64,000 bases of DNA from Streptomyces sp. T12 (lineage in GTDB: Bacteria; Actinomycetota; Actinomycetes; Streptomycetales; Streptomycetaceae): assembly GCF_028736035.1 (NCBI RefSeq), contig NZ_CP117866.1:4898001-4962000 (forward strand), read 5' to 3'. The notes under the pieces were generated by a model. The model was not told where the DNA came from, ran no database searches, and saw nothing but the letters and a program-made list of their open reading frames with translations. Made by a program: the position numbers and the translations under genes. Position 1 is the stretch's first letter. Every line of letters starts with the position of its first letter. Shown one piece after another: positions 15,318 to 23,638 of the stretch.

Positions 15318-15351
15318 CGGGCTCCCTTCCGGAGGGGAGCCGGGAGCCCGG
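15318..15351. terminator. hairpin after the small membrane protein
   Basis: CCGGGCTCCC (15318-15327) pairs perfectly with GGGAGCCCGG (15342-15351). An alternative inner hairpin pairs GGCTCCC with GGGAGCC. It lies 40 bp past the stop. There is no T tract, as is usual for Streptomyces terminator hairpins. The following 15352-15500 is an AC-rich stretch with no gene seen. Confidence 0.5.
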
Positions 15352-15500
15352 TCGGTCTGCACCAAAGGCACAGCCACAACTTCACATCGACAACCGAACA
15401 GCGAACCGCACAGCCACAACCGCATACAGACGCACAGCCCACAACCACAACTGAACAGCTCGCTACGGATGAGCAGACCCGTCGTCGGCAGAGAGGAGCG

Positions 15501-16760
15501 TCAGAAGATGTCCGGGCACCAAGGCCGCCTGGACGTACGCAGCAGGGCGTCGGCCACCCGGGCGGCGCCCGCTCGTTCTTCCCGCACCCGCCCCAGCGCG
15601 ACGAGCCGCACCACGGACTCGTCGCCGAGCCAGAGACGGCCCAAGTCGGCTATGTCGAGGGTGAGTTCGGCGGCAGCCGTGGTCGGCGTGCAGGACGCCC
15701 CGTCCGCCGAGGCCTCCAGCAGATACCGCCCGCCGGTCAGCCCACCCGCGTCCACGACCTCCAGCACCAGCGCCCCCTGCCCCTCGTACGTGCGCGCCTC
15801 CAGCGCCCGTACGACATCCAGGATCCGCACCCACAGCCAGTCCGCCAGCGTCGTGGCCCGGGCGGCCCGCGGATCGGGCAGGTAGAGGGGCATCAGGTCG
15901 TCGGGGGCCCGCCAGCCGCTCTTCACCGTGGTGATCCAGTCGATCGAGCACAGGTAGCGCCACAGGGCGCGCTCGGCGTCCGGGGTCGTCGCGATCAGCC
16001 AGTTCACGGTCGCCGTGTTCAACGGCTGCTTGCCGTCGCCCCAGTGGTCGTCCGCCGTGTACGACACCAGCCCCTCGACCTCGCCGCCCGCCGACCGGTA
16101 CACCGCGAAGAAAGGCTCGGTCCACGGGGACCTGTCCAGGCGCAGCACCCCCGTGTTGACCAGCCACCAGCGCTCGTCCCGGTCGACGGCACCCGGCTGG
16201 GCGCGCCGCACCCGCTCGAACAGCTCCGGGCCGATCTTGCGTACGTCCGCCCCGTCCACGATGTCGATACGGCCGCCGTCCTCGGGGCCGGCCCACCTCG
16301 GGTCGAGGCCGGTCCGGGGGACGTCGACGGTCCACTGGGCCGTCGACGTGGCGGGGCCGAAGCCGTAGCGGCCGTAGATCGGGTACTCCGCGGCGATCAG
16401 GGTCGCGACGACGTCCCCGCGGTCCTTCGCGGCGGCCAGGTCCTGGGCCATCATGCGGGTCAGCAGGCCACGGCGGCGGTGCGTGGGGGTGACGGTGACG
16501 TTGGAGATGGCGTCGGCGGGGACCGGGGCGCCGCCCACGGCGGTGATCTCCTGCGGGAACGACCGGAAGGTGGCGACGCAGCGACCGGCGTCGAAAGCGC
16601 CGAGGGTGCGGTCCGGGATGATGTACGACGCCCGGTCGGCGATCTCCGTCTCGGCGACGTCGGGGGTGCGCAGGAAGCCGGTGTTCAGGGCCCTGATCCA
16701 GTCGGGGATGTCGGCCTCGGCGATCGGGCGGACGTCGATGTGGGGTTCGGGACGGCTCAT
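15501..16760 (-). CDS. Eis-like GNAT acetyltransferase
   Basis: A 419-residue protein with the Eis architecture: an N-terminal GNAT domain with the acetyl-CoA loop [17 protein letters not shown] (about residues 89-105), a second degenerate GNAT domain ([18 protein letters not shown]), and a C-terminal sterol-carrier-like domain ending with the free carboxylate PWCPDIF. Eis proteins acetylate amines of aminoglycosides or peptides; the physiological substrate here is unknown. The ATG at 16760 is preceded by a G-rich tract. It lies downstream of rsiG on the same strand, separated by 133 bp. Confidence 0.88.
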   Translation of the reverse strand: MSRPEPHIDVRPIAEADIPDWIRALNTGFLRTPDVAETEIADRASYIIPDRTLGAFDAGRCVATFRSFPQEITAVGGAPVPADAISNVTVTPTHRRRGLLTRMMAQDLAAAKDRGDVVATLIAAEYPIYGRYGFGPATSTAQWTVDVPRTGLDPRWAGPEDGGRIDIVDGADVRKIGPELFERVRRAQPGAVDRDERWWLVNTGVLRLDRSPWTEPFFAVYRSAGGEVEGLVSYTADDHWGDGKQPLNTATVNWLIATTPDAERALWRYLCSIDWITTVKSGWRAPDDLMPLYLPDPRAARATTLADWLWVRILDVVRALEARTYEGQGALVLEVVDAGGLTGGRYLLEASADGASCTPTTAAAELTLDIADLGRLWLGDESVVRLVALGRVREERAGAARVADALLRTSRRPWCPDIF

Positions 16761-16808
16761 GGGGCCACGGTAGGCGGGCGGGAGCGGGGTGTCGCCGAAT
16801 TTTCCCGG

Positions 16809-16845
16809 CCCCCACCCCGCCCCCGCCCCCGCCCCACCCCGCCCC
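16809..16845 (-). other. G-quadruplex-prone tract upstream of the Eis-like gene
   Basis: The plus strand shows seven or so runs of 4-5 C separated by single A or G. On the minus strand this gives repeated GGGG/GGGGG runs with 1-nt loops. It lies between rsiG and the Eis-like gene, 50-85 bp upstream of the latter on its non-template strand. Folding in vivo is speculative. Confidence 0.5.
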
Positions 16846-16893
16846 TTTCTTCCACAGCCTGTGGATAAGGCCGGCCAAGCGCTGAGCCAGGGC

Positions 16894-17517
16894 CTAGGTC
16901 AGCAGGTCGTCCACCTGCGCCTCGCCTTCCCGGTACCGGCGCGTGATCTCCGCACTGCAGTCGTCGGCCGTCCGCTGCAACCGCTGGCGGCGCCCCGACA
17001 CCTGCTGCTCGTACCGCACGAGACGCCCCATCGCGGTGTCCAGCTCGACGTCCGTACGCGCCTGGAGGTCCGACAGCTCCACCTCGGCCAGCATCTCCGC
17101 CGCCAGCCGCCGGTACTCCTCGCTCTGCGGCGTGCCCAGCGTGACATGCCGGGCCGAGGAGCGGTGGCGCGCCGGAGCGTCGGTCAGGATCTCCGACAGG
17201 CGCTCCACGACGGACGCCGCTCCCGCCGGAGAGCGCCGGGCCAGCTCCGCCCGCAGGATGTCGATGCGCCCCTGCAGCAGTCGTCGTACATAACTCAGGT
17301 CCGCCTCGTCGCGCTGGGCGTCCCGACGCAGGGTGCGCAGCTCTGGCAGGCTGAGCACGGTCAGATCGTGCTCGGGCGGTTCCACGGGCAGCCGCGGACC
17401 CGGACCAGGGCCCGGATCGTCGGCGGTGCGCTGCGTGGGCGGCCTGAGGCCGTCCAGTTGACCCGCGTGGGTCCACAGGACAGCCCCGGGCGGCTGCCCG
17501 GTACTCGGTGTGCTCAT
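16894..17517 (-). CDS. rsiG: RsiG, c-di-GMP-dependent anti-sigma factor of WhiG
   Basis: A 207-residue protein with a Pro/Gly-rich N-terminus and a helical remainder. It carries both copies of the diagnostic motif E-x3-S-x2-R-x3-Q-x3-[17 protein letters not shown] at about residue 71 and [16 protein letters not shown] at about residue 173. In Streptomyces these bind a partially intercalated c-di-GMP dimer, which lets RsiG sequester sigma WhiG and block sporulation until c-di-GMP falls. All ten motif residues are intact. It is divergent from dtd. Its closeness to devA and devE makes this a sporulation-control neighbourhood. Confidence 0.93.
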   Translation of the reverse strand: MSTPSTGQPPGAVLWTHAGQLDGLRPPTQRTADDPGPGPGPRLPVEPPEHDLTVLSLPELRTLRRDAQRDEADLSYVRRLLQGRIDILRAELARRSPAGAASVVERLSEILTDAPARHRSSARHVTLGTPQSEEYRRLAAEMLAEVELSDLQARTDVELDTAMGRLVRYEQQVSGRRQRLQRTADDCSAEITRRYREGEAQVDDLLT

Positions 17518-17675
17518 ATGCCTCTACCGTCCCCTCGACCGGCTGTGGGAAGCATCGTGCCATCACAACTGGCCACTATGTGACCGAGTGCCCATGAACA
17601 GCCCCAGATGGGGGCTTAAGGATCAAAAAAGAAGCCCCTTACGAGGCACTTCCGCGCACACGGCATGATGGCGGC

Positions 17676-18101
17676 ATGCGAGCTGTGGTGCAGAGAGTGG
17701 ACGGCGCGAGTGTCGTCGTGGACGGTGAGTCGGTCGGGGAGATCGTGGGCGAGGGACTGTGCGTCCTCGTCGGGGTCACGCACGAGGACACCAAGGAGAA
17801 GGCGGCCCAACTCGCCCGCAAACTCTGGTCCATCCGCATGCTGCACGACGAGAAGTCCTGCAGCGACATCGACGCCCCGCTCCTCGTCATCAGCCAGTTC
17901 ACCCTCTACGGCGACGCCCGCAAGGGCCGCCGCCCCACCTGGAACGCCGCCGCCCCCGGCGACGTGGCCGAGCCCCTCGTGGACGAGGCGGTCGCCCAAC
18001 TCCGCGCCCTCGGCGCCACGGTGGCGACGGGCCGTTTCGGCGCCCAGATGCGGGTGTCCCTGACGAACGACGGCCCGTTCACCGTGCTCCTGGAGATCTA
18101 A
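17676..18101 (+). CDS. dtd: D-aminoacyl-tRNA deacylase
   Basis: A 141-residue protein matching DTD along its full length. It begins [13 protein letters not shown] (the MRxVxQRV hallmark) and has the catalytic segment [15 protein letters not shown] at about residues 77-91. A divergent form of the cross-subunit GP motif appears late ([11 protein letters not shown]). DTD hydrolyses D-amino acids, and mischarged glycine, from tRNA. It stands alone, divergent from rsiG and converging on ygfZ with only 11 bp between stops. A weak stem-loop (GGGGCTT/AAGCCCC, 17611-17638) lies in its upstream region. Confidence 0.95.
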   Translation: MRAVVQRVDGASVVVDGESVGEIVGEGLCVLVGVTHEDTKEKAAQLARKLWSIRMLHDEKSCSDIDAPLLVISQFTLYGDARKGRRPTWNAAAPGDVAEPLVDEAVAQLRALGATVATGRFGAQMRVSLTNDGPFTVLLEI

Positions 18102-18112
18102 GGCCCACGGCC

Positions 18113-19078
18113 TCAGGGCTCTACGACGACCTCCTGCGCCGCAGCCGTGTCCCCCGCCACCAGCGGAGCGTCCACCGGCACGTTCCGCTTGACCAGCGCG
18201 AGCGCGACGGGGCCCAGCTCGTGGTGGCGTACCGACGTCGTAATGAAACCGATCTTGCGGCCGTCGGGGCCTTCGTCCGCGAGGTGGAGCTCGGTGCCGT
18301 GGGTCGGCAGATGGACCTCGCTGCCGTCGAGGTGCAGGAAGACGAGCCGGCGCGGCGGCTTGCCGAGGTTCTGCACCCGGGCCACCGTCTCCTGGCCCCG
18401 GTAGCAGCCCTTCTGCAGATGCACCGCGCTGCCGATCCAGCCCAGCTCGTGCGGGATGGTGCGGTGGTCGGTCTCGAAGCCGAGGCGGGGGCGGTGGTGT
18501 TCGACGCGCAGTGCCTCGTACGCCAGGATCCCGGCCGCCGGGCCGGCCTTCCCCGTGTACGACTCCAGGTCGGCGCGCGGCAGGAACAGATCACGGCCGT
18601 GCGCCGTCTCGCGTACGGCGACGCCCTCGGGCACCTCGGCGATGGACCCGGCAGGCAGGTACACGACCGCGAACTCGGCGGTCCGGTCGGCGACTTCGAC
18701 CTGGTAGAAGAACTTCATCGACTCCAGGTACGCGATGAGCGCCTCCTGGGTGCCGGGCTCCACATGGGCCCACACCGTCGTGCCGTCGTCGACGAGATAC
18801 AGCGCGTGCTCGATGTGGCCGTGCGCGGAGAGGATCAGCGCCTCGGTGGCCTCGCCGGCCGGGAGGTCGCTGACGTGCTGGGTCAGCAGCAGATGCAGCC
18901 AGCTCAGCCGGTCCTGGCCGGTGACTGCGACGACTCCGCGGTGCGAGAGATCGACGAAACCGGTCCCGTCGGCGAGGGCGCGCTGCTCGCGGAACAGATC
19001 GCCGTAGTGGGCGGCGACGCCTTCGTCCACGCCCTCGGCGGGCACGGCGCCGGGCAGGGTCAGCAGGGGGCTCTTCAT
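18113..19078 (-). CDS. ygfZ: YgfZ/CAF17-type folate-binding Fe-S protein
   Basis: A 321-residue protein related to glycine cleavage T protein. The family signature K-G-C-Y-x-G-Q-E appears as QKGCYRGQETVARV at about residue 208, including the conserved cysteine. YgfZ uses tetrahydrofolate and supports maintenance or repair of Fe-S enzymes. It lies 10 bp downstream of nur on the same strand. TAGGCT ends 7 nt before its ATG, so besides read-through from nur it may have its own leaderless promoter. Confidence 0.92.
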   Translation of the reverse strand: MKSPLLTLPGAVPAEGVDEGVAAHYGDLFREQRALADGTGFVDLSHRGVVAVTGQDRLSWLHLLLTQHVSDLPAGEATEALILSAHGHIEHALYLVDDGTTVWAHVEPGTQEALIAYLESMKFFYQVEVADRTAEFAVVYLPAGSIAEVPEGVAVRETAHGRDLFLPRADLESYTGKAGPAAGILAYEALRVEHHRPRLGFETDHRTIPHELGWIGSAVHLQKGCYRGQETVARVQNLGKPPRRLVFLHLDGSEVHLPTHGTELHLADEGPDGRKIGFITTSVRHHELGPVALALVKRNVPVDAPLVAGDTAAAQEVVVEP

Positions 19079-19088
19079 ATGCCTAAGC

Positions 19089-19526
19089 CTACGACTCGGT
19101 AGTTGAACTCTTCAGAGAGCAGTCCTTGCAGCGACCGAAGATCGCGAAGTGCTTCATGTCGGTCTCGAAGCCGAAGGTCCGGCTCAGCTTGGCCGTGAAC
19201 TCGGCGGCCACCTGGACGTCCGCCTCGATGACGTTCTCACAGTCCCGGCAGACCAGGTGGATGTGGTGGTGCCGGTCGGCGAGGTGATACGTCGGCGCAC
19301 CGTGCCCGAGGTGGGCGTGACTGACCAGCCCGAGCTCCTCCAGGAGCTCCAGGGTCCGGTACACGGTGGAAATATTGACCCCCGACGCCGTCTTCCTCAC
19401 TTCCACGAGGATGTCGTCGGGGGTCGCATGCTCCAGGGTGTCCACAGCTTCGAGGACAAGCTGACGCTGCGGCGTCAGCCGGTAGCCGCGCTGCCTGAGG
19501 TCGCTCTTCCAGTCGGTGCTCACCAC
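19089..19526 (-). CDS. nur: Nur, nickel-responsive Fur-family regulator
   Basis: A 145-residue Fur-family protein. The winged helix covers residues 1-80 (YRLTPQRQLVLEAVDTLEHA, ISTVYRTLELLEELGLVSHA). It has the histidine cluster ADRHHHIHLVC, and CRDC plus CKDC, which could form a structural metal site. The sequence and its place beside ygfZ, dtd and nitrobindin match S. coelicolor Nur, which represses nickel uptake and the Fe-superoxide dismutase when nickel is ample. The start is GTG at 19526. TAGACT ends 6 nt upstream and there is no Shine-Dalgarno, suggesting a leaderless mRNA. Metal specificity rests on orthology. Confidence 0.9.
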   Translation of the reverse strand: MVSTDWKSDLRQRGYRLTPQRQLVLEAVDTLEHATPDDILVEVRKTASGVNISTVYRTLELLEELGLVSHAHLGHGAPTYHLADRHHHIHLVCRDCENVIEADVQVAAEFTAKLSRTFGFETDMKHFAIFGRCKDCSLKSSTTES

Positions 19527-19541
19527 ACTGGAAGTCTAGGT

Positions 19542-20117
19542 CTACTTGAAGAACGCGATGCCGTCGTCCGGCATGTCGTCGGGCAGGGCCTTGGCCCAGC
19601 GCTCGACCTCCTCCGGGGTGACGACCTTCTTCAGGTGGGCCGACATGTAGGGGCGCAGCTCGACCTCGGGGGTCTGCTTCTCGCCGACCCACATCAGGTC
19701 GCTCTTGACGTAGCCGTAGAGCCGCTTGCCCCCGGTGTAGGGGCCGGAGGCGGCGGTCCGCGCCACGGCGTCCGTCACCAGGTCGATCTGCGGCTTCTTG
19801 TCGGCGAGCTCGCCGTACCAGATCTCGACGACGCCGTCGTCGCGGACCATCGTGACCTCGACCTTGCGGTCGGCGTCGATCCGCCAGAAGCCGTGCTCGG
19901 ACTCCAGCGGCTTCACCTTGTTGCCGTCGTTGTCCAGCACCCAGGTGTGGGAGCGGTACTCCAGGAAGTCCCGGCCGTCGTGGATGAAGGCGACCTCCTG
20001 CCCGAAGTTGCACTTCGCGGAGCCGGGGAAGTCGTGCACACCCGCACCCGCCCAGTTGCCGAGCAGGAAGGCGAGGGGGACGAGGTCCTTGTGGAGGTCG
20101 GACGGGATCTCGATCAT
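19542..20117 (-). CDS. nitrobindin-like heme-binding protein (peroxynitrite isomerase family)
   Basis: A 191-residue FABP-like ten-strand beta-barrel. It has the nitrobindin hallmark GNWAGAG at about residue 20, the signature of the family. A heme-ligand histidine is expected near the C-terminus (the only late histidine is in YMSAHLKKVV). Family members bind ferric heme and isomerise peroxynitrite to nitrate. It is 15 bp upstream of nur on the same strand, so the two could share a transcript, although nur has its own predicted promoter. Previously annotated as FABP family. Confidence 0.9.
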   Translation of the reverse strand: MIEIPSDLHKDLVPLAFLLGNWAGAGVHDFPGSAKCNFGQEVAFIHDGRDFLEYRSHTWVLDNDGNKVKPLESEHGFWRIDADRKVEVTMVRDDGVVEIWYGELADKKPQIDLVTDAVARTAASGPYTGGKRLYGYVKSDLMWVGEKQTPEVELRPYMSAHLKKVVTPEEVERWAKALPDDMPDDGIAFFK

Positions 20118-20153
20118 GAGCAGCTCAGAAGTCTCGTACGTCGGTGATGGCGG

Positions 20154-20252
20154 TCAGCGCTGGCCCTGGTACAGCTTCTTCACGGTCAGACCGGCGAAGG
20201 CGAGAACGCCGACGGCGACCAGGACCAGCAGGACTTCGAAGAAGATCTCCAC
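20154..20252 (-). CDS. 32-residue single-pass membrane peptide
   Basis: A GTG at 20252 behind GGAGC opens a 32-residue frame: MEIFFEVLLVLVAVGVLAFA, then GLTVKKLYQGQR and stop. It is one hydrophobic helix with an acidic N-terminus and a basic C-terminal tail, which predicts an N-out orientation. It sits 36 bp upstream of the nitrobindin gene on the same strand. Many genomes leave such small frames unannotated. The composition, ribosome-binding site and position support it as a gene, but function is unknown. Confidence 0.6.
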   Translation of the reverse strand: MEIFFEVLLVLVAVGVLAFAGLTVKKLYQGQR

Positions 20253-20376
20253 GGGGTGCTCCTCGATTGAGCGCGGGGAATGCTTTACGTACACAGGGCC
20301 GGGCCCCAGCTTACGCGGCCGGGCACCGGCCCTCTGTGTGAGGTACGCCCTCGCGGGCGTTGACTACGATTCGGCC

Positions 20377-20739
20377 ATGGCGAAGAAGCTCGTGATCAAG
20401 GTGACGGCGGGGGCCGATGCCCCCGAACGCTGCTCGCAGGCGTTCACGGTGGCGGCGGTGGCCGTGGCCAGCGGCGTCGATGTCTCCGTGTGGCTGACCG
20501 GCGAGTCCGCCTGGTTCGCCCTGCCGGGCCGCGCCGCCGAGTTCGAGCTCCCGCACGCGGCGCCGCTGCCCGACCTGATCGACTCCATCCTGGCGGCCGG
20601 CCGCCTCACCCTGTGCACCCAGTGCGCGGCCCGCCGGGACATCACGGAGAAGGACGTCATCGAGGGGGTCCGTATCGCGGGCGCGCAGGTGTTCGTACAG
20701 GAGGCACTCGGGGACGAGACGCAGGCGCTCGTCTACTGA
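20377..20739 (+). CDS. DsrE-family protein
   Basis: A 120-residue alpha/beta protein of the DsrE/DsrF-like fold (MAKKLVIKVTAGADAPERCS, then VAAVAVASGVDVSVWLTGES). A CTQCAARR motif at about residue 88 gives two cysteines, in the place where sulfur-trafficking members keep theirs. It may have a role in sulfur transfer, in keeping with the rhodanese nearby, but this is weak. The ATG at 20377 has no Shine-Dalgarno. TACGAT at 20365-20370 ends 6 nt before it, so a leaderless mRNA is likely. It converges on the DUF3099 gene. Confidence 0.88.
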   Translation: MAKKLVIKVTAGADAPERCSQAFTVAAVAVASGVDVSVWLTGESAWFALPGRAAEFELPHAAPLPDLIDSILAAGRLTLCTQCAARRDITEKDVIEGVRIAGAQVFVQEALGDETQALVY

Positions 20740-20760
20740 ACCCCCCGGCTGCCCCCACCG

Positions 20761-21027
20761 CTACTGGGACCGCGGGCGCTTCTTGCCGTCCAGCTCGTCC
20801 CACCACTCGTCGGACTGGGGGTCACCGGACGGGTCGTCCCACCAACGGTCCTCCGGCCCCCGTCGGTTGGCGACCATCGCGGCGAGCGGCGGGATGACCA
20901 TGGCGACCACACACATGCCCACGGCCACCGGAACCGACCACAGGCGCACGACGCCCCAGGCCAGGACGAAGAGCGTGATGCAGGTCCCCATCATGGCGAA
21001 GTACAAGTGACGCCGCCGTGCGTACAT
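20761..21027 (-). CDS. DUF3099 membrane protein
   Basis: An 88-residue protein beginning MYARRRHLYFAMMGTCITLF. It has two predicted membrane helices at about residues 7-27 and 31-52. An acidic, tryptophan-rich C-terminus contains DRWWDDPSGDPQSDEWWDEL. The layout matches the actinobacterial DUF3099 family, of unknown function. The ATG at 21027 is favoured over longer starts because TACCCT ends exactly 6 nt upstream, giving a leaderless start. It is separated from the upstream DUF1416 gene by a strong terminator hairpin. Confidence 0.85.
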   Translation of the reverse strand: MYARRRHLYFAMMGTCITLFVLAWGVVRLWSVPVAVGMCVVAMVIPPLAAMVANRRGPEDRWWDDPSGDPQSDEWWDELDGKKRPRSQ

Positions 21028-21057
21028 GGTTCCAGGGTAGGTCGGACACGCGGGCAT

Positions 21058-21111
21058 GCCGAAGGGCCGCACCCCAGGTGTCCAACCCGCGGGGTGCGGC
21101 CCCTCTTCGGC
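21058..21111 (-). terminator. terminator hairpin after the rhodanese/DUF1416 operon
   Basis: GCCGAAGGGCCGCACCCC (21058-21075) pairs with a downstream arm ending at 21111 (GGGGTGCGGCCC, a two-base bulge, then TTCGGC). The inner 12-bp stem is perfect. It lies 24 bp beyond the DUF1416 stop. Confidence 0.75.
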
Positions 21112-21134
21112 AGCTGTTCGGCTGCTGAGTTCGC

Positions 21135-21425
21135 TCAGACCGCGATCGCGACCTCGGCGAGCGCGCCCTTCTCGGCGACGACGACCGTACGGTCGGCGGT
21201 GCCGCCGGGGACGAGTGCACGGACGGTCCAGGTGCCCTCGGCCGCGTAGAAGCGGAACTGGCCCGTGGCGGAGGTGGGGACCTCCGCGGTGAACTCGCCG
21301 GTCGAGTCCAGCAGACGGACGTAGCCCGTCACCGGCTCGCCGTCGCGGGTCACCTGACCCTGGATCGTGGTCTCACCGGGCTTGATCGTCGAGGCGTCGG
21401 GGCCGCCGGCCTTCGCTCCACACAT
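21135..21425 (-). CDS. DUF1416 protein
   Basis: A 96-residue beta-sandwich-like protein starting MCGAKAGGPDAST. GQVTRDGEPVTGYVRLLDST, then FRFYAAEGTWTVRALVPGG resemble carboxypeptidase-regulatory-like folds. Actinobacteria keep DUF1416 directly after the thiosulfate sulfurtransferase, as here (60 bp gap), suggesting a linked role in sulfur metabolism. The ATG at 21425 is preferred over one four codons upstream because GGAGAAAG precedes it. The second-residue cysteine is notable and conserved in the family as I recall it. Confidence 0.9.
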   Translation of the reverse strand: MCGAKAGGPDASTIKPGETTIQGQVTRDGEPVTGYVRLLDSTGEFTAEVPTSATGQFRFYAAEGTWTVRALVPGGTADRTVVVAEKGALAEVAIAV

Positions 21426-21485
21426 GTCTTTCTCCAAGAGGGGTCTGACCGGAAGGAAGGCCGGTCGGGATGTGCTGGTGGGGTC

Positions 21486-22325
21486 TTACTTGTTGGCGCC
21501 GAGCTCGATCGGCACGCCGACGAGGGAGCCGTACTCGGTCCAGGAGCCGTCGTAGTTCTTGACGTTCTCCACGCCGAGCAGCTCGTGCAGGACGAACCAG
21601 GTCAGCGCGGAGCGCTCACCGATACGGCAGTAGGCGATGGTGTCCTTCGCCAGGTCGACCTGCTCCTCGGCGTAGAGCTCCTTGAGCTCCTCGTCCGACT
21701 TGAAGGTGCCGTCGTCGTTGGCGTTCTTCGACCACGGGATGTTGCGGGCGGACGGGACGTGACCCGGACGCTGCGACTGCTCCTGCGGCAGGTGCGCGGG
21801 GGCGAGCAGCTTGCCGGAGAACTCGTCGGGCGACCGGACGTCGACCAGGTTCTGCGAGCCGATCGCGGCGACGACGTCGTCACGGAAGGCACGGATGGAC
21901 TTGTCCTGCGGCTTGGCCTTGTAGTCGGTCGCCGGGCGCTGCGGGACCTCCTCGACCAGCTCGCGGGCGTCCAGCTCCCACTTCTTGCGGCCGCCGTCGA
22001 GGAGCTTGACGTTGTCGTGGCCGTAGAGCTTGAAGTACCAGTAGGCGTACGACGCGAACCAGTTGTTGTTGCCGCCGTAGAGGATCACCAGGGTGTCGTT
22101 GCCGATGCCCTTCGCCGACAGGAGCTTCTCGAAGCCCTCCTGGTCGATGAAGTCACGGCGGACCGGGTCCTGCAGGTCCTTGGTCCAGTCGATGCGGATC
22201 GCGTTCTTGATGTGGTTCTTCTCGTAGGCGGACGTGTCTTCGTCCACCTCCACGATCGCGATGTTGGGGTCGTCCAGGTTTTCCTGGACCCAGTCGGCGT
22301 CGACGAGGACGTCGCTGCGGCTCAT
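21486..22325 (-). CDS. cysA: thiosulfate sulfurtransferase (rhodanese)
   Basis: A 279-residue tandem rhodanese. The N-terminal domain is inactive (no cysteine in LVILYGGNNNWFASYAYW). The C-terminal domain carries the active cysteine in AYCRIGERSALTWFVL at about residue 232. It transfers sulfane sulfur from thiosulfate to acceptors such as cyanide or thiols. It is called cysA in S. coelicolor annotations and sseA elsewhere, and is unrelated to the sulfate transporter CysA. AGGAGAGAAG precedes the ATG. A cysteine-containing leader peptide about 130 bp upstream suggests attenuation by cysteine supply. DUF1416 follows in the operon. Confidence 0.92.
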   Translation of the reverse strand: MSRSDVLVDADWVQENLDDPNIAIVEVDEDTSAYEKNHIKNAIRIDWTKDLQDPVRRDFIDQEGFEKLLSAKGIGNDTLVILYGGNNNWFASYAYWYFKLYGHDNVKLLDGGRKKWELDARELVEEVPQRPATDYKAKPQDKSIRAFRDDVVAAIGSQNLVDVRSPDEFSGKLLAPAHLPQEQSQRPGHVPSARNIPWSKNANDDGTFKSDEELKELYAEEQVDLAKDTIAYCRIGERSALTWFVLHELLGVENVKNYDGSWTEYGSLVGVPIELGANK

Positions 22326-22452
22326 GCTCTTCTCTCCTCCGGGGCAGTTGCGGCGGGGCGTGCGAGTGCGAGGGGGTGCGCGCGCTCGTGCCGAGACGGC
22401 GCACCTGTGCCCTGGTCAGGGCGCGGGGAAACGCAGAAGTCGGAGCTTCCGC

Positions 22453-22533
22453 TCAGAAGGGGCGACAGAGCATGGCGGCAACGCGGCACAGGTCTACTGC
22501 CCGCCGCTTCGTGAGATCCGCCTGTCGCTTCAT
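22453..22533 (-). CDS. cysteine-containing leader peptide upstream of the rhodanese gene
   Basis: A 26-residue frame from the ATG at 22533: MKRQADLTKRRAVDLCRVAA, then MLCRPF and stop. It has two Cys codons close to the end, in DLCRV and MLC. It matches the putative leader peptide that streptomycetes keep before sulfur-metabolism genes. TACGAT ends 7 nt before the ATG, with GTGACA 18 nt further upstream, so the mRNA probably starts at the ATG. Between it and the rhodanese lie potential stems such as GCCCTG/CAGGGC. Ribosome stalling at Cys codons is the inferred mechanism. Confidence 0.72.
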   Translation of the reverse strand: MKRQADLTKRRAVDLCRVAAMLCRPF

Positions 22534-22741
22534 GGCCACGATCGTAGGGACGGACAGGCGGGCGTGTCACCGGCGTGTCGCATGCTGAGACAGGAATGTC
22601 CGGGATACGGGATCGAGCCCTCGCCGAGGGCGCCTTCGCGCGGCTCCCGGGCCGATGTATCGGCGGTCACATCTACGGTACGGACGACGCCGTCTCGCCA
22701 GTCGGACACCCGGGTGTTGGGGATCGGGTTCGGTGGCCGTA

Positions 22742-23479
22742 CTACCCGGCCAGGCGGACGTTCGAACCCCGCACCGTGATCTCGACGCCGTTCTTCGCCG
22801 CCTGGACCTTGTCGAGCTGGATGCCGCCGGGGAGGCCGTCGATCTTCTGCTCGAAGTCGGTGATGGCGCGGGCCCGGGCCTCGGCGATGGCGGCGCCGCC
22901 GAAGTTCGGCAGGGTGTCGGCGTGCACCTTCACGGTGTCGCCCTGGGTGGTGACCGAGCTCAGGACGTAGACCGGCTCGGGCAGCTTGGTGCCGAGGACG
23001 GTGGCCTCGACGGCGACCTTGATCTTGCCGTTGCCGCCGTCGGAGAGGCCGATGACGCTGGCGGTCACGCCGGGGGCGACCTGTGTGGGCTCGGACTTGG
23101 CGGTCTTCAGCAGCTCGGCGTAGGTGATCGACGCGGTGCCGGTGGCGGTGGCCGCGGTGGCGGAGCTGTAGTCGCCGGAGAAGTCGACGCCCTTCATGTT
23201 CGCCGTGAGGTCGTCGATGCGGATCGTCTTGCCGTCGGTGCCGGTGGCGGCCTCGTAGTCCTTGATGCCGACCTCGACGTCGTCCAGCGTGCCGCTGGCG
23301 ACCTGGGTCAGGAAGGGGAAGCCCTTGATGGACACGTCCGGGGCCGCGTCGAGGTTCTCGGTGGTCTGGAGCTTTCCGGCGGCCTCGTCCTCCGCGAACC
23401 CGACGGCGAGCCGGTCGGCCAGCACGAAGAGGCCGCCGAGTATCACGACGACGATCAGCAGTATCCGAAGGGCGCGCAT
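22742..23479 (-). CDS. DUF2993 protein with N-terminal membrane anchor
   Basis: A 245-residue protein. It has a single N-terminal hydrophobic helix (MRALRILLIVVVILGGLFVL), then an extracellular domain with the DUF2993 hallmark IKGFPFLTQVASGTLDDVEV at about residue 55. The family resembles lipid-binding tubular (LmeA-like) folds; the mycobacterial relative LmeA helps mannosylate lipoglycans. I chose the ATG at 23479, where the helix begins, behind GGGGGAA. A longer paralogue sits at 48903-50141. The 207 bp between it and the leader peptide hold the leader promoter. Confidence 0.88.
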   Translation of the reverse strand: MRALRILLIVVVILGGLFVLADRLAVGFAEDEAAGKLQTTENLDAAPDVSIKGFPFLTQVASGTLDDVEVGIKDYEAATGTDGKTIRIDDLTANMKGVDFSGDYSSATAATATGTASITYAELLKTAKSEPTQVAPGVTASVIGLSDGGNGKIKVAVEATVLGTKLPEPVYVLSSVTTQGDTVKVHADTLPNFGGAAIAEARARAITDFEQKIDGLPGGIQLDKVQAAKNGVEITVRGSNVRLAG

Positions 23480-23638
23480 GTTGTGGTGTTCCCCCACCTC
23501 GGCGGTCGTGACCGACGCCGGCCACTGACGGCCGGGTGGCCGTCCAGCGCGAGGGTAACCCTGCGGGCGGGGTTGACCGGCGGATTGTCGATCATCTGTG
23601 ACAGGGGGTGGAGGGGGGATCGGGCCAGGAGGCCGGGC

